Shown one piece after another: positions 8,785-16,528 of a stretch of 22,161 nucleotides of DNA (positions are counted from its first letter, which is position 1; each line of letters begins with the position of its first letter). The DNA is taken from NCBI GenBank assembly GCA_021160245.1, contig JAGHCW010000025.1, forward strand, positions 1 to 22,161, in the 5' to 3' direction. The translations under genes and the position numbers were made by a program. Below the pieces are notes generated by a model that did not search any database, had not been told where the DNA came from, and saw nothing but the letters and a program-made list of their open reading frames with translations. The DNA comes from a bacterium (GTDB lineage: Bacteria; B130-G9).

Positions 8785-9872
8785 ACGCCCAAGTCCTCGC
8801 CTATTTCTGCGAAATGGTCAAAGCCATCAATGCCTGAAACCCCGGAGCCCGATGCGTCAACGAACCTCATTCCCTCGACGGCTCCGGTTATCCGTCCGAT
8901 TCTGGTTATCTCACAAAAGCCCTTCTTGTGAAAAAAGTCTCTTAATCGAGACTCGTCGCCCCGATTAACGGTGAAGAGAAGTTCGAAATCCTCACCGCCT
9001 TGAATCAAAGGATTAAGTAAGCCAGATTCCCCGGGCATTTCAAGCACTTCCGCGCCCTCAAATAACGGAAGCGCAGTAACATCGATTGAGGCGCCGACCT
9101 TGCTCTCATCGCATATCGCCTGAAGGTCAGAGCCAATCCCATCACTTATATCGATCATTGATGTGCAGAAGTTTTGCTCGGAAAGAGCGAGCGACTCCTG
9201 TGCGCGAAGAGTTGGCATGAAGAGCTCCTTCAGAAGACGAGTTGCGATTGGATGCTCAAGACCCATCTCTTCACTCGCACATCGTGCAAAGAGAACATGG
9301 TGGGCGTCCTTGATGTCACTTTCACAGAATCGCCCATTCAACAGACAGTGGGTCGCAACCGCGGCTCCCCCAAGCCTTCCGGTAACGTATATGCTATCTC
9401 CGACCTTTGCCCCGCTCCTCTGCGCGATAGTATCGGCATTGGCGAAACCGGTTACAGATGTCGATATAAACAGCTCACGAGAGCGGGAGATATTGCCTCC
9501 GACGGTCTCTACTCCAAGCTCCGCGCCCGCTTTCACTAGGCCGTCGAAGAGCTCATCGATGAATGCTCTGGTGGTTCTACTCGTCGGGAGCCCCAAGCTG
9601 CAAAGAGACGTGTTGGGTCTTGCGCCCATGGCGTAAATGTCGCTCACAGCAGCAAGAAATGACTTGTAGCCCAGGAGGTATGCCGAAACCCAGTCGCTTT
9701 TGAAATGGACATTCTCAACAATTGTGTCCGTTGAGAGAACAAGGGCCATTCCCGAGCCGATGTCAATCGCCGCCGCATCGTCCCCCGGCCCGATTATGGT
9801 CGTGCCCAGCGAGCTCACGGAGCCCAACTTTCGCCTTATGAGCGAGACCATCTCTCTTTCATTAAGTCGCAT
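8781..9872 (-). CDS. thiL: Thiamine-monophosphate kinase ThiL
   Basis: 363 aa. It phosphorylates thiamine monophosphate to thiamine pyrophosphate with ATP, the last step of cofactor synthesis. Family motifs are clear: GPGDDAA at 28-34, STDTIVENVHF at 47-57, SDIYAMGA at 77-84, VGGNISRS, ISDGIGSDL and GGEDFELLF; the fold is that of the PurM/HypE superfamily. The ORF is open to 9932, but ATG 9872 has AAGGAG at 9880-9885 at the ideal distance and starts the conserved MRLNEREM segment, so I chose it. It is the first gene of a minus-strand operon with DUF2062, two CorC-type genes and miaA. No other thiamine genes are present in the window. Confidence 0.95.
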   Translation of the reverse strand: MRLNEREMVSLIRRKLGSVSSLGTTIIGPGDDAAAIDIGSGMALVLSTDTIVENVHFKSDWVSAYLLGYKSFLAAVSDIYAMGARPNTSLCSLGLPTSRTTRAFIDELFDGLVKAGAELGVETVGGNISRSRELFISTSVTGFANADTIAQRSGAKVGDSIYVTGRLGGAAVATHCLLNGRFCESDIKDAHHVLFARCASEEMGLEHPIATRLLKELFMPTLRAQESLALSEQNFCTSMIDISDGIGSDLQAICDESKVGASIDVTALPLFEGAEVLEMPGESGLLNPLIQGGEDFELLFTVNRGDESRLRDFFHKKGFCEITRIGRITGAVEGMRFVDASGSGVSGIDGFDHFAEIGEDLGV

Positions 9873-10282
9873 GAAACCACTCCTTCTTATTAGCCCATTA
9901 AAATGCTGAATGAACCTAACTACAATAGTCACTTAAAAAACAGCTTGACATTCTCATTTGAAGCGTCCAGTGTATTCTTCTGGTATGCAATAGTCGTGCC
10001 CTCCCATGCGCTGGAAGTCGTGATATGTGGGATGCGCCGGGCCTAGGCTCAATGTCTTGATTGTCAAGGTCCATAACCCAATACTATAATCCGGTAAAAT
10101 GGCTCGCACATCAATTGCGTGATTCCTCGGTTTGGCTCTTTGTGGGCTGAGGAGACACGGAAGTATCGGCCGCGGTTTCTGTTCAAGACCATAATCGGAG
10201 ACGCCTCGCAAACCTGGGGCACAGCTGAATCCGGTCTTATTGTCAACATGCAATCACATCAGAGCAACTAGAGGAAGCAAAC
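9873..10282. other. Divergent intergenic region between thiL and rho (410 bases)
   Basis: No supported gene. The thiL ribosome site (complement of 9880-9885) lies at the left edge and the rho ribosome site GAGGAAG at the right edge. A good plus-strand promoter at 10061-10090 would give rho a leader of about 185 nt. Within that leader, CCTCGG and CTGAGG can pair across about 16 bases, and the first codons after the predicted start site read as a 7-codon ORF (ATG 10099). Both are weak. Short minus-strand ORFs here lack ribosome sites and recognisable content. A TTGACA at 9945-9950 has no matching -10 at proper spacing. The minus-strand promoter of the thiL operon is not obvious. Confidence 0.6.
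10061..10090 (+). promoter_or_regulatory. Candidate sigma-70 promoter for rho
   Basis: TTGTCA at 10061-10066, an 18-base spacer and a perfect TATAAT at 10085-10090. Transcription would start near 10097, leaving a leader of about 185 nt before the rho TTG. Long rho leaders are used for autogenous attenuation in other bacteria; whether that applies here is inference. Confidence 0.6.
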
Positions 10283-11689
10283 TTGCCTAGAATTACCAAA
10301 GGCCCGAAAACCACAAGAACAAGCAGACCTCCTCGGAAGAGGAGAAGAACTGAGACGGCCGTCGTAAATCGACCCGAGGCCGAGGAATCGGAGGCGCGGG
10401 AATCGTCGAAGGTTCCGCGGTCGTCGCGACCCACAATGAATCTGGTCGAGCTGAAGGCCAAATCGATAACGGAACTGCACGAACTTGGCCTGGAGTTGGG
10501 TGTGGCCAATCCATCGACGCTGAAGCGCCAGGACCTAGTATTCAAGGTCATGCTTGCTCAGATCGAGAACGAGGGCTTGATCTACGCTGAGGGCGTTCTG
10601 GAGACGTTGCCGGAGGGCTTTGGGTTCCTTCGATCTCAGGACTCCAACTACCTCCCCGGGCCGGACGACATATACGTCTCACCCTCGCAAATCCGCAAAT
10701 TCGGCCTAAGAAAGGGCGACACCGTGGCCGGTCTCATCAGACCACCGAAGGAAAACGAGCACTATTTCGCTCTTTTGAGGGTGGAGACAATCAACAATCA
10801 GGACCCTAATGACCTTAGGGATATCGTGAATTTCGACAACCTGACCCCTCTTTTCCCTGAACAGAAGATAGACCTAGAGACGGATGACAACAACCTCTCG
10901 ACGCGCATCATGGACCTTATCACACCAATTGGTCTTGGCCAGAGAGCGCTCATTGTAGCGCCTCCCAGAACCGGTAAGACCATGTTGCTCCAGGCAATCG
11001 CCCACAGCATCACGCAAAACCATCCGGAAGTGATACTGATTGTGCTGCTTATAGACGAGCGTCCAGAAGAGGTTACTGACATGCAGCGGTCGGTTGACGC
11101 CGAGGTGATAAGCTCCACGTTTGACGAGCCGGCCGACCGACATGTGAAGGTGGCGAGTATGGTGCTTGAGAAGGCCAAACGACTTGTTGAGCAGGGATAT
11201 GATGTCGCCATCCTCCTCGACAGCATCACTAGGCTTGCAAGAGCGCACAACTCAGTTGCTCCGCCTAGCGGAAAGGTCCTTTCAGGCGGCCTCGACTCAA
11301 ACGCGCTGCAGAAACCCAAACGCTTCTTCGGCGCGGCGCGGAATATCGAAAATGGCGGCAGCCTAACTATCATTGCGACCGCGCTCGTGGATACCGGTAG
11401 CCGAATGGACGACGTCATCTTCGAGGAGTTCAAGGGCACGGGCAACATGGAGCTTCACCTAGATAGAAGGCTGGTTGACCGGAGGATATATCCCTCGATC
11501 AACTCGGAGAAGTCCGGTACCAGAAAAATCGAGCTTCTTATCCCCAAAGAGCAACTCCAGAAGCTCTGGATTCTCATGCGATTCCTGCAGCAGAATTACG
11601 ATCCGGTTGAGGCGATGGACTTTCTGATCGGCAAGGTCTCCAAGACGAAGACCAACGCCGAATTCCTAGACTCCATGAATAGGCTCTAA
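10283..11689 (+). CDS. rho: Transcription termination factor Rho
   Basis: 468 aa from TTG 10283, preceded by GAGGAAG at good spacing. Rho is the hexameric RNA-dependent ATPase helicase that ends transcription at untranslated RNA. Residues 1-51 are an extra Arg/Lys- and Glu-rich disordered segment. The usual Rho N-terminal domain begins at M52 (MNLVELK...ITELHEL), followed by the cold-shock-like RNA-binding fold ([10 protein letters not shown], then [18 protein letters not shown]). The ATPase core has Walker A APPRTGKT at 226-233, Walker [12 protein letters not shown], the Q-loop region [20 protein letters not shown] and the R-loop region [11 protein letters not shown]. An ATG at 10436 would give the short classical form but has no ribosome site, so the longer form is preferred. 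The glycosyltransferase gene follows 15 bases downstream. Confidence 0.97.
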   Translation: MPRITKGPKTTRTSRPPRKRRRTETAVVNRPEAEESEARESSKVPRSSRPTMNLVELKAKSITELHELGLELGVANPSTLKRQDLVFKVMLAQIENEGLIYAEGVLETLPEGFGFLRSQDSNYLPGPDDIYVSPSQIRKFGLRKGDTVAGLIRPPKENEHYFALLRVETINNQDPNDLRDIVNFDNLTPLFPEQKIDLETDDNNLSTRIMDLITPIGLGQRALIVAPPRTGKTMLLQAIAHSITQNHPEVILIVLLIDERPEEVTDMQRSVDAEVISSTFDEPADRHVKVASMVLEKAKRLVEQGYDVAILLDSITRLARAHNSVAPPSGKVLSGGLDSNALQKPKRFFGAARNIENGGSLTIIATALVDTGSRMDDVIFEEFKGTGNMELHLDRRLVDRRIYPSINSEKSGTRKIELLIPKEQLQKLWILMRFLQQNYDPVEAMDFLIGKVSKTKTNAEFLDSMNRL

Positions 11690-11704
11690 CGGTTTTATAG
11701 AACG

Positions 11705-12700
11705 ATGGCCGTCGATATGGGAAGGCCCAAGCTCATTTCCATCAACGTGCTTACCACGAATGAGCGCCAATGCCTGAGGCGGTGCCTTCAGTGTATTCAG
11801 GGCCAAACATACCCGGAAATCGAGGTGATAGTCATCGACAACGCCTCGACTGACGGGACCGCTGAGATGCTAAGAAATGAGTTCTCGCACGTTGAGGTCA
11901 TCACAAACTCTGCGAATCTCGGCTACTGCAAGAGCCACAATATAGCCATCCGCGCGTGCCGAGGCGCACTTGTAATGCCACTCAACGCAGACGTCTTCAT
12001 GGAGCCAACCTTTGTTGAGGCGAAGGTGAAGGCCATTGAGCACTCTCCGAATGTCGGGATGGTGGAAGGCAAACTGCTCAGAATAGCTGCCCCAGATGCC
12101 GAGTTGCCCGACAAGAAGATCATTGACGGCACAGCGACTGTTGTAACAAGGGCAAGGAGAAATTTTGAACGGGGCCAAACCGAGCCGGACATCGGTCAAT
12201 TCGATCAGCGGGAATTTGTCTTTGGCGCGTCGGGAGCAGCTCCGCTCTATCGGCGTGAAATGCTCGATGATATACGGCTACTCGGCGAGTATTTTGATGA
12301 GGACTTCTTCATCTACAGGGATGAGGTTGATTTAGCGTGGCGAGCGCAGTGGCTCGGGTGGAAATGTGTCTATACGCCCGACGCCGTGGCCTATCACGTT
12401 AGGGGATACGCGCCCGACAAGAGAAAGAAAGTACCAAAGCGATTCCGCCAGCTGCAGCTTCGCAATCGCTACCTGATGATCGTCAAGAGCGCCTCGATAC
12501 GCAACTTAATTCGAGACCTGCATCACATTCTCTGGTTCGAGATTCGACAGTGGGGATATGTGCCAATCTTTGAGCCGCATCTTCTCCGCGGCCTCGCCGG
12601 CGCGATCAGGCTTCTCCCCAAAATGCTCAAGAAGCGAAAGATCATCCGAAAAGGTCGCCGGGAGACGCCTGACTACATTCACTCTCTATTTCAGCCATAG
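11705..12700 (+). CDS. Family 2 glycosyltransferase, rhamnosyltransferase-like
   Basis: 331 aa. The GT2 (GT-A fold) signature is clear: ISINVLTTNE strand, VIVIDNASTDGT at 42-52, NLGYCKSHNIAI at 71-82, PLNADV at 92-97 as the DxD-like metal and nucleotide-binding site, and the acceptor region DEDFFIYRDEVDLAWRAQ with the acidic catalytic pair. Close relatives transfer rhamnose or other sugars from nucleotide donors to lipopolysaccharide, O-antigen or exopolysaccharide at the inner face of the membrane; donor and acceptor here are unknown. The C terminus is basic (KMLKKRKIIRKGRRE), which could help peripheral membrane contact. It starts 15 bases after rho without a clear ribosome site (a second in-frame ATG is at 11717), so readthrough from rho is likely. 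Confidence 0.9.
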   Translation: MAVDMGRPKLISINVLTTNERQCLRRCLQCIQGQTYPEIEVIVIDNASTDGTAEMLRNEFSHVEVITNSANLGYCKSHNIAIRACRGALVMPLNADVFMEPTFVEAKVKAIEHSPNVGMVEGKLLRIAAPDAELPDKKIIDGTATVVTRARRNFERGQTEPDIGQFDQREFVFGASGAAPLYRREMLDDIRLLGEYFDEDFFIYRDEVDLAWRAQWLGWKCVYTPDAVAYHVRGYAPDKRKKVPKRFRQLQLRNRYLMIVKSASIRNLIRDLHHILWFEIRQWGYVPIFEPHLLRGLAGAIRLLPKMLKKRKIIRKGRRETPDYIHSLFQP

Positions 12701-12790
12701 GCGGTTCAGGAGGTCGCCGAGGCCTGATCCGATCTAGCGCATTGCTGCCCCAATGGAAGTCCCGGGCAGTCCGGAAAGCTCGTGGTTGGG

Positions 12791-12819
12791 TTGACATTTA
12801 TCGCCATTCGGGTTATTAT
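12791..12819 (+). promoter_or_regulatory. Near-consensus sigma-70 promoter upstream of the six-gene operon
   Basis: TTGACA at 12791-12796, a 17-base spacer and TATTAT at 12814-12819. This is the best promoter match in the window by eye. Transcription would start at about 12826 and the first plus-strand gene with a ribosome site starts at 13212, so the leader would be nearly 390 nt. Confidence 0.65.
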
Positions 12820-12942
12820 CTTTGTATGAGGTCTAGCTCGGACCCTGATGGCGTTAAAGATGAGCTTGCGCAGAGCTAGGGGCATGGCTCGATAGCGGTT
12901 GCGAATCTGAAAGACCCGGGGCAAAGCTCGGAGCTGCTACAA

Positions 12943-12959
12943 GGCGGCTTCTGGCCGCC
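12943..12959 (+). other. GC-rich hairpin in the predicted leader
   Basis: GGCGGC and GCCGCC form a perfect 6-pair stem around a 5-base loop TTCTG. It has no T run after it, so it is not a standard intrinsic terminator. It may be part of a folded leader RNA. Confidence 0.4.
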
Positions 12960-13211
12960 AAGAAAGATGGTAAGAGGAGGGTCCGGGCTCTTCATATCTC
13001 CCACCTTAAGATTCTGCTTGAGCTCCCCATAACTCTGCCTGATGGGAACTGTACGCCTCGACATCAGACTCATGGCGATTTTTGCTGGACATGTTCCTCG
13101 CGACGATTGGAACCACGCGATGGGACAGGTAGTTTGTACAGTGAACGCGCAGGTGACAAAAGCGAGACATCATTCCTCGTGAAGGCGGCTAGCTCGGAGA
13201 GTAGAGGATCA

Positions 13212-14288
13212 ATGCATAAGACTTTGGGGTCGGTTTTTTTTGGTCGGATAATCTACCACTTTAGTAGATTTACTCTTGCAGCCCGCATGGGGCCTGTTGT
13301 CATGTCGATCATAGTCTTCCTTGCTGTGCCATCTCAAGGCGCCACTGATCCCCTTTATGTGGAAGTGAACCTCATCGGGGGATACTCATCAACCGAACGT
13401 TGGCTTGGAAGGAGCATGTCGCAGAAGAACGCGCTCGGCTTTGAGTACTTCCGCAAGTTCTCGAACGAATATGGTGATTATTTGACCGGTGACTTTCAGC
13501 TTCGGCTTGCCTACGACCCGACCTATTCCCGTCGAGACGCCTGGGCTATCGAGGTTCACAATGCCTGGGCCGAATACAAAATCGGCTTAGGAAAGAAGCT
13601 CAGAGCAGGCCATTTTGCGCCGGCGTTCGGGCTGGAGCCGCTCATCGACACTCATGGCACAATTCTCCAGACGCTTGCCCCAATGAACATCGGCTTCAAG
13701 AAGGATTGGGGGTTAGGGTTCTCGGGGATTCTTGGCGCCTATGACTATCAGCTTGCCGCACAGATAGGTTCTGGGATGGGTCTTAGGCGCAGAGACTCAA
13801 GCTGTCTGTTTTCTGGCCGAATCGGATCGCCGGCCGGCAATGACCTGCAATACGGGCTGAGCCTGCTCTACGGCGCGACGCTGAAGGCGAAAAGCATGAG
13901 CACAATTCCGCGTCCCGATCTCGTCCAGGATGATGCGGTCCTCAAAAAACGGGTCGGCTTGGACGCGCAATACATCTTTGGTTCCTACGTGTTCAAAGCC
14001 GAGGGAGTCTTTGGCGAGAATGACGGGATGGAGGTTGCGGGAGGACTTTTCGAGGTGGATTACACCGTGCCTGATCTTCAGGAACTTGAGCTCCAATTGC
14101 AGGCCAGCCTCTGGGACAATGACCCATCAGACGGTGAAACTGAGAACACCTCAATGACCGTCGGCCTGGAATATGCGATCAATTCGGACCTGACGCTCCG
14201 GGCAGCATGGTCCACAGACTGCCTTTCCGATAACAGCACGCAAAAGGACGAAGCGTGTCTTCAGGTTTACTATTTCGCACCTTTCTAG
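13212..14288 (+). CDS. Predicted outer-membrane beta-barrel protein, porin-like
   Basis: 358 aa from ATG 13212, which follows AGAGGA; the ORF is open upstream to 13107 and a further ATG lies at 13287. An N-terminal basic segment followed by MGPVVMSIIVFLAVPSQGA (start of the hydrophobic stretch at residue 26) looks like a signal peptide cleaved before TDP. The mature part alternates short polar and hydrophobic beta strands with aromatic ends, contains a porin-like stretch (KLRAGHFAPAFGLEPLID) and ends in phenylalanine (QVYYFAPF), the usual recognition signal for barrel assembly. Similarity is to porin P/OprO-type diffusion channels, but only at the pattern level. First gene of a six-gene envelope operon, nine bases ahead of the next. 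A run of eight T residues sits in the signal region. Substrate is unknown. Confidence 0.75.
   Translation: MHKTLGSVFFGRIIYHFSRFTLAARMGPVVMSIIVFLAVPSQGATDPLYVEVNLIGGYSSTERWLGRSMSQKNALGFEYFRKFSNEYGDYLTGDFQLRLAYDPTYSRRDAWAIEVHNAWAEYKIGLGKKLRAGHFAPAFGLEPLIDTHGTILQTLAPMNIGFKKDWGLGFSGILGAYDYQLAAQIGSGMGLRRRDSSCLFSGRIGSPAGNDLQYGLSLLYGATLKAKSMSTIPRPDLVQDDAVLKKRVGLDAQYIFGSYVFKAEGVFGENDGMEVAGGLFEVDYTVPDLQELELQLQASLWDNDPSDGETENTSMTVGLEYAINSDLTLRAAWSTDCLSDNSTQKDEACLQVYYFAPF
13234..13270 (+). repeat. T8 homopolymer followed by a 7-bp inverted repeat
   Basis: Eight T residues at 13234-13241 lie in the first codons of the barrel gene, followed by AATCTAC at 13250-13256 and its perfect complement GTAGATT at 13264-13270 around a 7-base loop. 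The tract could permit polymerase slippage, or mark that translation really begins at 13287 and this is untranslated leader. Confidence 0.55.
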
Positions 14289-14297
14289 GAGAGAAGG

Positions 14298-14972
14298 ATG
14301 AACAAGAAAACGGCTGCTGGCATCTCGATAATCGTGTTAGCCCTGCTTCTATTGCAGACTATAGAGCTTCAAGCCGCGGTGGGTTGCTCCCTAAACGACC
14401 CGGACCGCGACATCAAACGGATATTCCCGAAATCGACGGGTTACAGGTCCGAGTTCATATCAATTGCTGAACGAGGCGGACAGTCGCTTCTGAAACAGAT
14501 AGAGGCAAAGCTCGGAGACAAGTTCGATACGGAATACGAGGCGATTGACGTGCCATACTCTTACTACGTGGTTCTCACGGGCAAGGAAGTCATCGGATAC
14601 GTTCACGGGGTGAATCAGAAGGGCATGTTCGGTGGCATGCAGATAATCCTGGCGACCAGCCTTGATGGCGAGCTTCTGGACATGTACTATCAGAAGGTCT
14701 CGTCGCCCGAATCGCGGAAGTTCAGGGACAAGTCTTTCACAAAGCAGCTTGTGGGACTCTCGCTTTCGGACTTCTACCATCATGACGAGATGCAGGGGCG
14801 CACATGTCCATCAGATAGAGTAGGGGCCATCAAGGACCCCACCAAGAAGAGCCACGATGACTTTGTGGCGACGCTACGGGGCATAAAGAAGAACCTGATA
14901 CTGCACAGCATTTTTATTCTAAAGAGAAGCATTGATGACCCCCACAAGACCGTCAAAGGAGAAAAGCGATGA
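14298..14972 (+). CDS. Exported FMN-binding-domain-like protein (RnfG/NosR-related pattern)
   Basis: 224 aa, ATG preceded by AGGAGAGAAGG. A signal peptide or single anchor is at 1-26 (ISIIVLALLLL, then ELQAAVGC). Residues about 95-200 follow the FMN_bind pattern seen in RnfG, NqrC and NosR: a YVHGVNQKGMFGGMQIILAT core strand pair, DGELLDMYYQKVSSPESRKF in place of the usual E/H-rich turn, and VGAIKDPTKKS at 175-185, which aligns position for position with the D-A-x-S-G-A-T-x-x-S flavinylation motif; T182 would be the threonine that carries FMN by phosphoester bond. The flanking residues differ from consensus, so covalent flavin is only possible, not shown. Such proteins pass electrons on the periplasmic side. 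Its stop overlaps the next start in ATGA. Confidence 0.65.
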   Translation: MNKKTAAGISIIVLALLLLQTIELQAAVGCSLNDPDRDIKRIFPKSTGYRSEFISIAERGGQSLLKQIEAKLGDKFDTEYEAIDVPYSYYVVLTGKEVIGYVHGVNQKGMFGGMQIILATSLDGELLDMYYQKVSSPESRKFRDKSFTKQLVGLSLSDFYHHDEMQGRTCPSDRVGAIKDPTKKSHDDFVATLRGIKKNLILHSIFILKRSIDDPHKTVKGEKR

Positions 14973-15343
14973 ACTTGAGAGGCAAGACTATAAGAATGGG
15001 GCTGCTGGTTTTGATCGGCGCATTGCTTGCCGGCTGCGGAGGCGGCGGTGAGAGATTCGGCAAAGAGATCGTGATTGATACTACCACCCAGGCACGCGAC
15101 ATCCTCTCTCGTCCGGACGAGTTCAACGGCAAGACCGTCAGGATGGAGGGGGAGATAACACGAGAATGCCCCACCGGCTGTTGGCTCGACTTGAAGGATG
15201 AGACGGGAGTGGTATTCGTTGACTTGGCCCCATCGGGTCTCGCCATCCCGCAGAAAGTGGGGTCAAAAATAGTCATCGAGGGTAAGGTTGTCAAACGCCG
15301 AGAAAAAACCATGATTATCGCGAAAGGTGTTGAAATCAAATGA
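14969..15343 (+). CDS. Lipoprotein with OB-fold-like domain
   Basis: 124 aa. The signal has a basic N region, a hydrophobic core and lipobox LLAGC with lipidated C23; the +2 residue is Gly rather than Asp, so outer-membrane sorting is expected. Residues 45-124 look like a small OB-fold barrel (FNGKTVRMEGEI, WLDLKDETGVVFVDL, GSKIVIEGKVVKR), reminiscent of tRNA_anti-like or DUF4920 lipoproteins. A CPTGC pair (C67, C71) sits in the loop after strand 2 and could bind metal or form a disulfide. Coupled by ATGA overlaps to both the FMN-binding-like gene and the permease gene, suggesting a periplasmic partner of that ABC complex. Function is unknown. Confidence 0.75.
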   Translation: MNLRGKTIRMGLLVLIGALLAGCGGGGERFGKEIVIDTTTQARDILSRPDEFNGKTVRMEGEITRECPTGCWLDLKDETGVVFVDLAPSGLAIPQKVGSKIVIEGKVVKRREKTMIIAKGVEIK

Positions 15344-16524
15344 AACTTCTAATGATAGCGTTCAAGAATCTCAAGCGCAGAAAGCTCCGCTCATTGTTCA
15401 CGATAGGCGGTGTAGCGATAGCGGTGGCCGTTCTCGTCAGTCTCTTAGGCTTCAGCGCGGGCTACAAGAAGGCCTTGACGAACGACATTGACAAAATGGG
15501 CTATCAAGTCTTGGTTACGGCAAAAGGGTGCCCCTACGAGGCGGCCACGCTGATGTTAAAGGGTGGAGGCGGGCTCCGCTATATGGAGCAAGATGTCTAT
15601 AATGGCATCGTATCCGATGAGCGCATCGACAAGGCTACGCCTCAGTTGATCCACACTGTTTACGACCCCGACCGGCTGGATGGCCGCGGAGGATTCGCAT
15701 TATATGTGGGGATCATGAAGTCGCATCTTGAACTCAAGCCCTGGACAAAATTCAAATCAGGCAAGTGGTTCACAAAGGACGACGCTGACGAGGTCATCAT
15801 GGGATTTGAGGCGGCCGAGCTCGAGCAGCGCTCTGTAGGCGACAAGATATTCATTCCCGGTATCGAGAAGATTCTGACAGTAGTCGGCATTTTCGAGAGG
15901 ACCGGGACGCAGGATGACGGAGTGATCTTTCTTCCGCTCAAGAGTGCTCAGCAGCTCTTTGACCTGAAAGACAAGATCAGCGGTATCGGCATAAAGCTCA
16001 AGAACATCGAGGAGTTGGGGCAGTTCGAGGAGGACATGTATGAGGTTCCGGGCACGCAAGTCATAAGCATGGCTCAGGTTAAGGGAACGTTTTTGAACCT
16101 CGTCTCAAGCGCCAAGGTCCTTGTAACCTCAGTCGCCATTATCGCGGTCTTTGTGGCGGCCATCGGCGTCGTCAACACCATTCTGATGTCGGTATTTGAG
16201 CGGACACAGGAGATCGGCGTCATGAAAGCCATCGGAGCGTCCAAGCTCGACATCTTCCGCCTCATCTGGATGGAGACCATCCTAGTCTGCACACTGGGCG
16301 GGATCGCAGGCAATATCGGCGCACTACTGGGAGGCAGCATTGTGGAACGCGTCGTGAAGGGCCTGCTGCCGTACGCGCCAGAGGGCCAGATTGTTCTCAT
16401 CACGCCGACTGCTCTGCTCACATCGCTCATCGGAGCAATCATTCTGGGGCTCGTCGCCGGCATCTATCCTGCATATCGCGCCTCGTCAATGCGTCCGATT
16501 GAGGCGATCAGGAGCGGGGAGTAA
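15340..16524 (+). CDS. MacB/FtsX-type ABC transporter permease
   Basis: 394 aa. Topology is that of MacB/LolC/FtsX-family permeases: one N-terminal helix at about 18-40, a large periplasmic domain at about 41-260 (MacB_PCD), and a C-terminal FtsX domain with three helices near 265-290, 310-340 and 360-385, containing the coupling region FERTQEIGVMKAIGAS. These proteins are mechanotransmitters or lipoprotein/substrate extractors that work from the periplasmic side, usually as a dimer with two ATPases. One cysteine, C64 in KGCPYEAAT, lies at the start of the periplasmic domain. Only one permease gene is present although two ATPase genes follow. ATGA overlap with the lipoprotein gene; the next start is four bases after its stop. 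Confidence 0.92.
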   Translation: MKLLMIAFKNLKRRKLRSLFTIGGVAIAVAVLVSLLGFSAGYKKALTNDIDKMGYQVLVTAKGCPYEAATLMLKGGGGLRYMEQDVYNGIVSDERIDKATPQLIHTVYDPDRLDGRGGFALYVGIMKSHLELKPWTKFKSGKWFTKDDADEVIMGFEAAELEQRSVGDKIFIPGIEKILTVVGIFERTGTQDDGVIFLPLKSAQQLFDLKDKISGIGIKLKNIEELGQFEEDMYEVPGTQVISMAQVKGTFLNLVSSAKVLVTSVAIIAVFVAAIGVVNTILMSVFERTQEIGVMKAIGASKLDIFRLIWMETILVCTLGGIAGNIGALLGGSIVERVVKGLLPYAPEGQIVLITPTALLTSLIGAIILGLVAGIYPAYRASSMRPIEAIRSGE

Positions 16525-16528
16525 TGCG

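Larger units (their letters stand above)
12701..13211. other. Gene-poor 511-base region upstream of the envelope operon
   Basis: No reading frame here is convincing; short minus-strand ORFs (12706-12924 and 12876-13073) have no recognisable content. The region holds an imperfect hairpin just after the glycosyltransferase stop (GGTTCAGG at 12703-12710 with CCTGATCC at 12723-12730, no T run), a near-consensus promoter at 12791-12819, and a strong GC hairpin in the predicted leader (GGCGGC 12943-12948 with GCCGCC 12954-12959). The plus frame of the following gene stays open upstream from 13107 without a usable start. It may be a regulatory leader or the remains of a gene. Confidence 0.5.

Noticed and set aside
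9945-9978. TTGACA with TATTCT as a plus-strand promoter
   Set aside because: The spacer is 22 bases, too long for sigma-70; the 10061-10090 match is much better.
10798-11448. 216-aa minus-strand ORF
   Set aside because: Shadow of the highly conserved rho coding sequence.
12703-12730. Hairpin after the glycosyltransferase as an intrinsic terminator
   Set aside because: The stem has a mismatch, the loop is large and no T run follows.
12895-12985. Possible GEMM (cyclic dinucleotide) riboswitch: GAAA, GGGGCAAAGC, CTAC and ATGGTAAG elements in the leader
   Set aside because: Words resemble parts of the consensus, but the required P2 stem around GAAA is not formed and the third helix does not pair outside the GGCGGC/GCCGCC hairpin. 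A covariance search would decide it.
12876-13073. Short minus-strand ORF in the region before the envelope operon
   Set aside because: 65 codons, no ribosome site and no recognisable content; the plus-strand leader is a better explanation.
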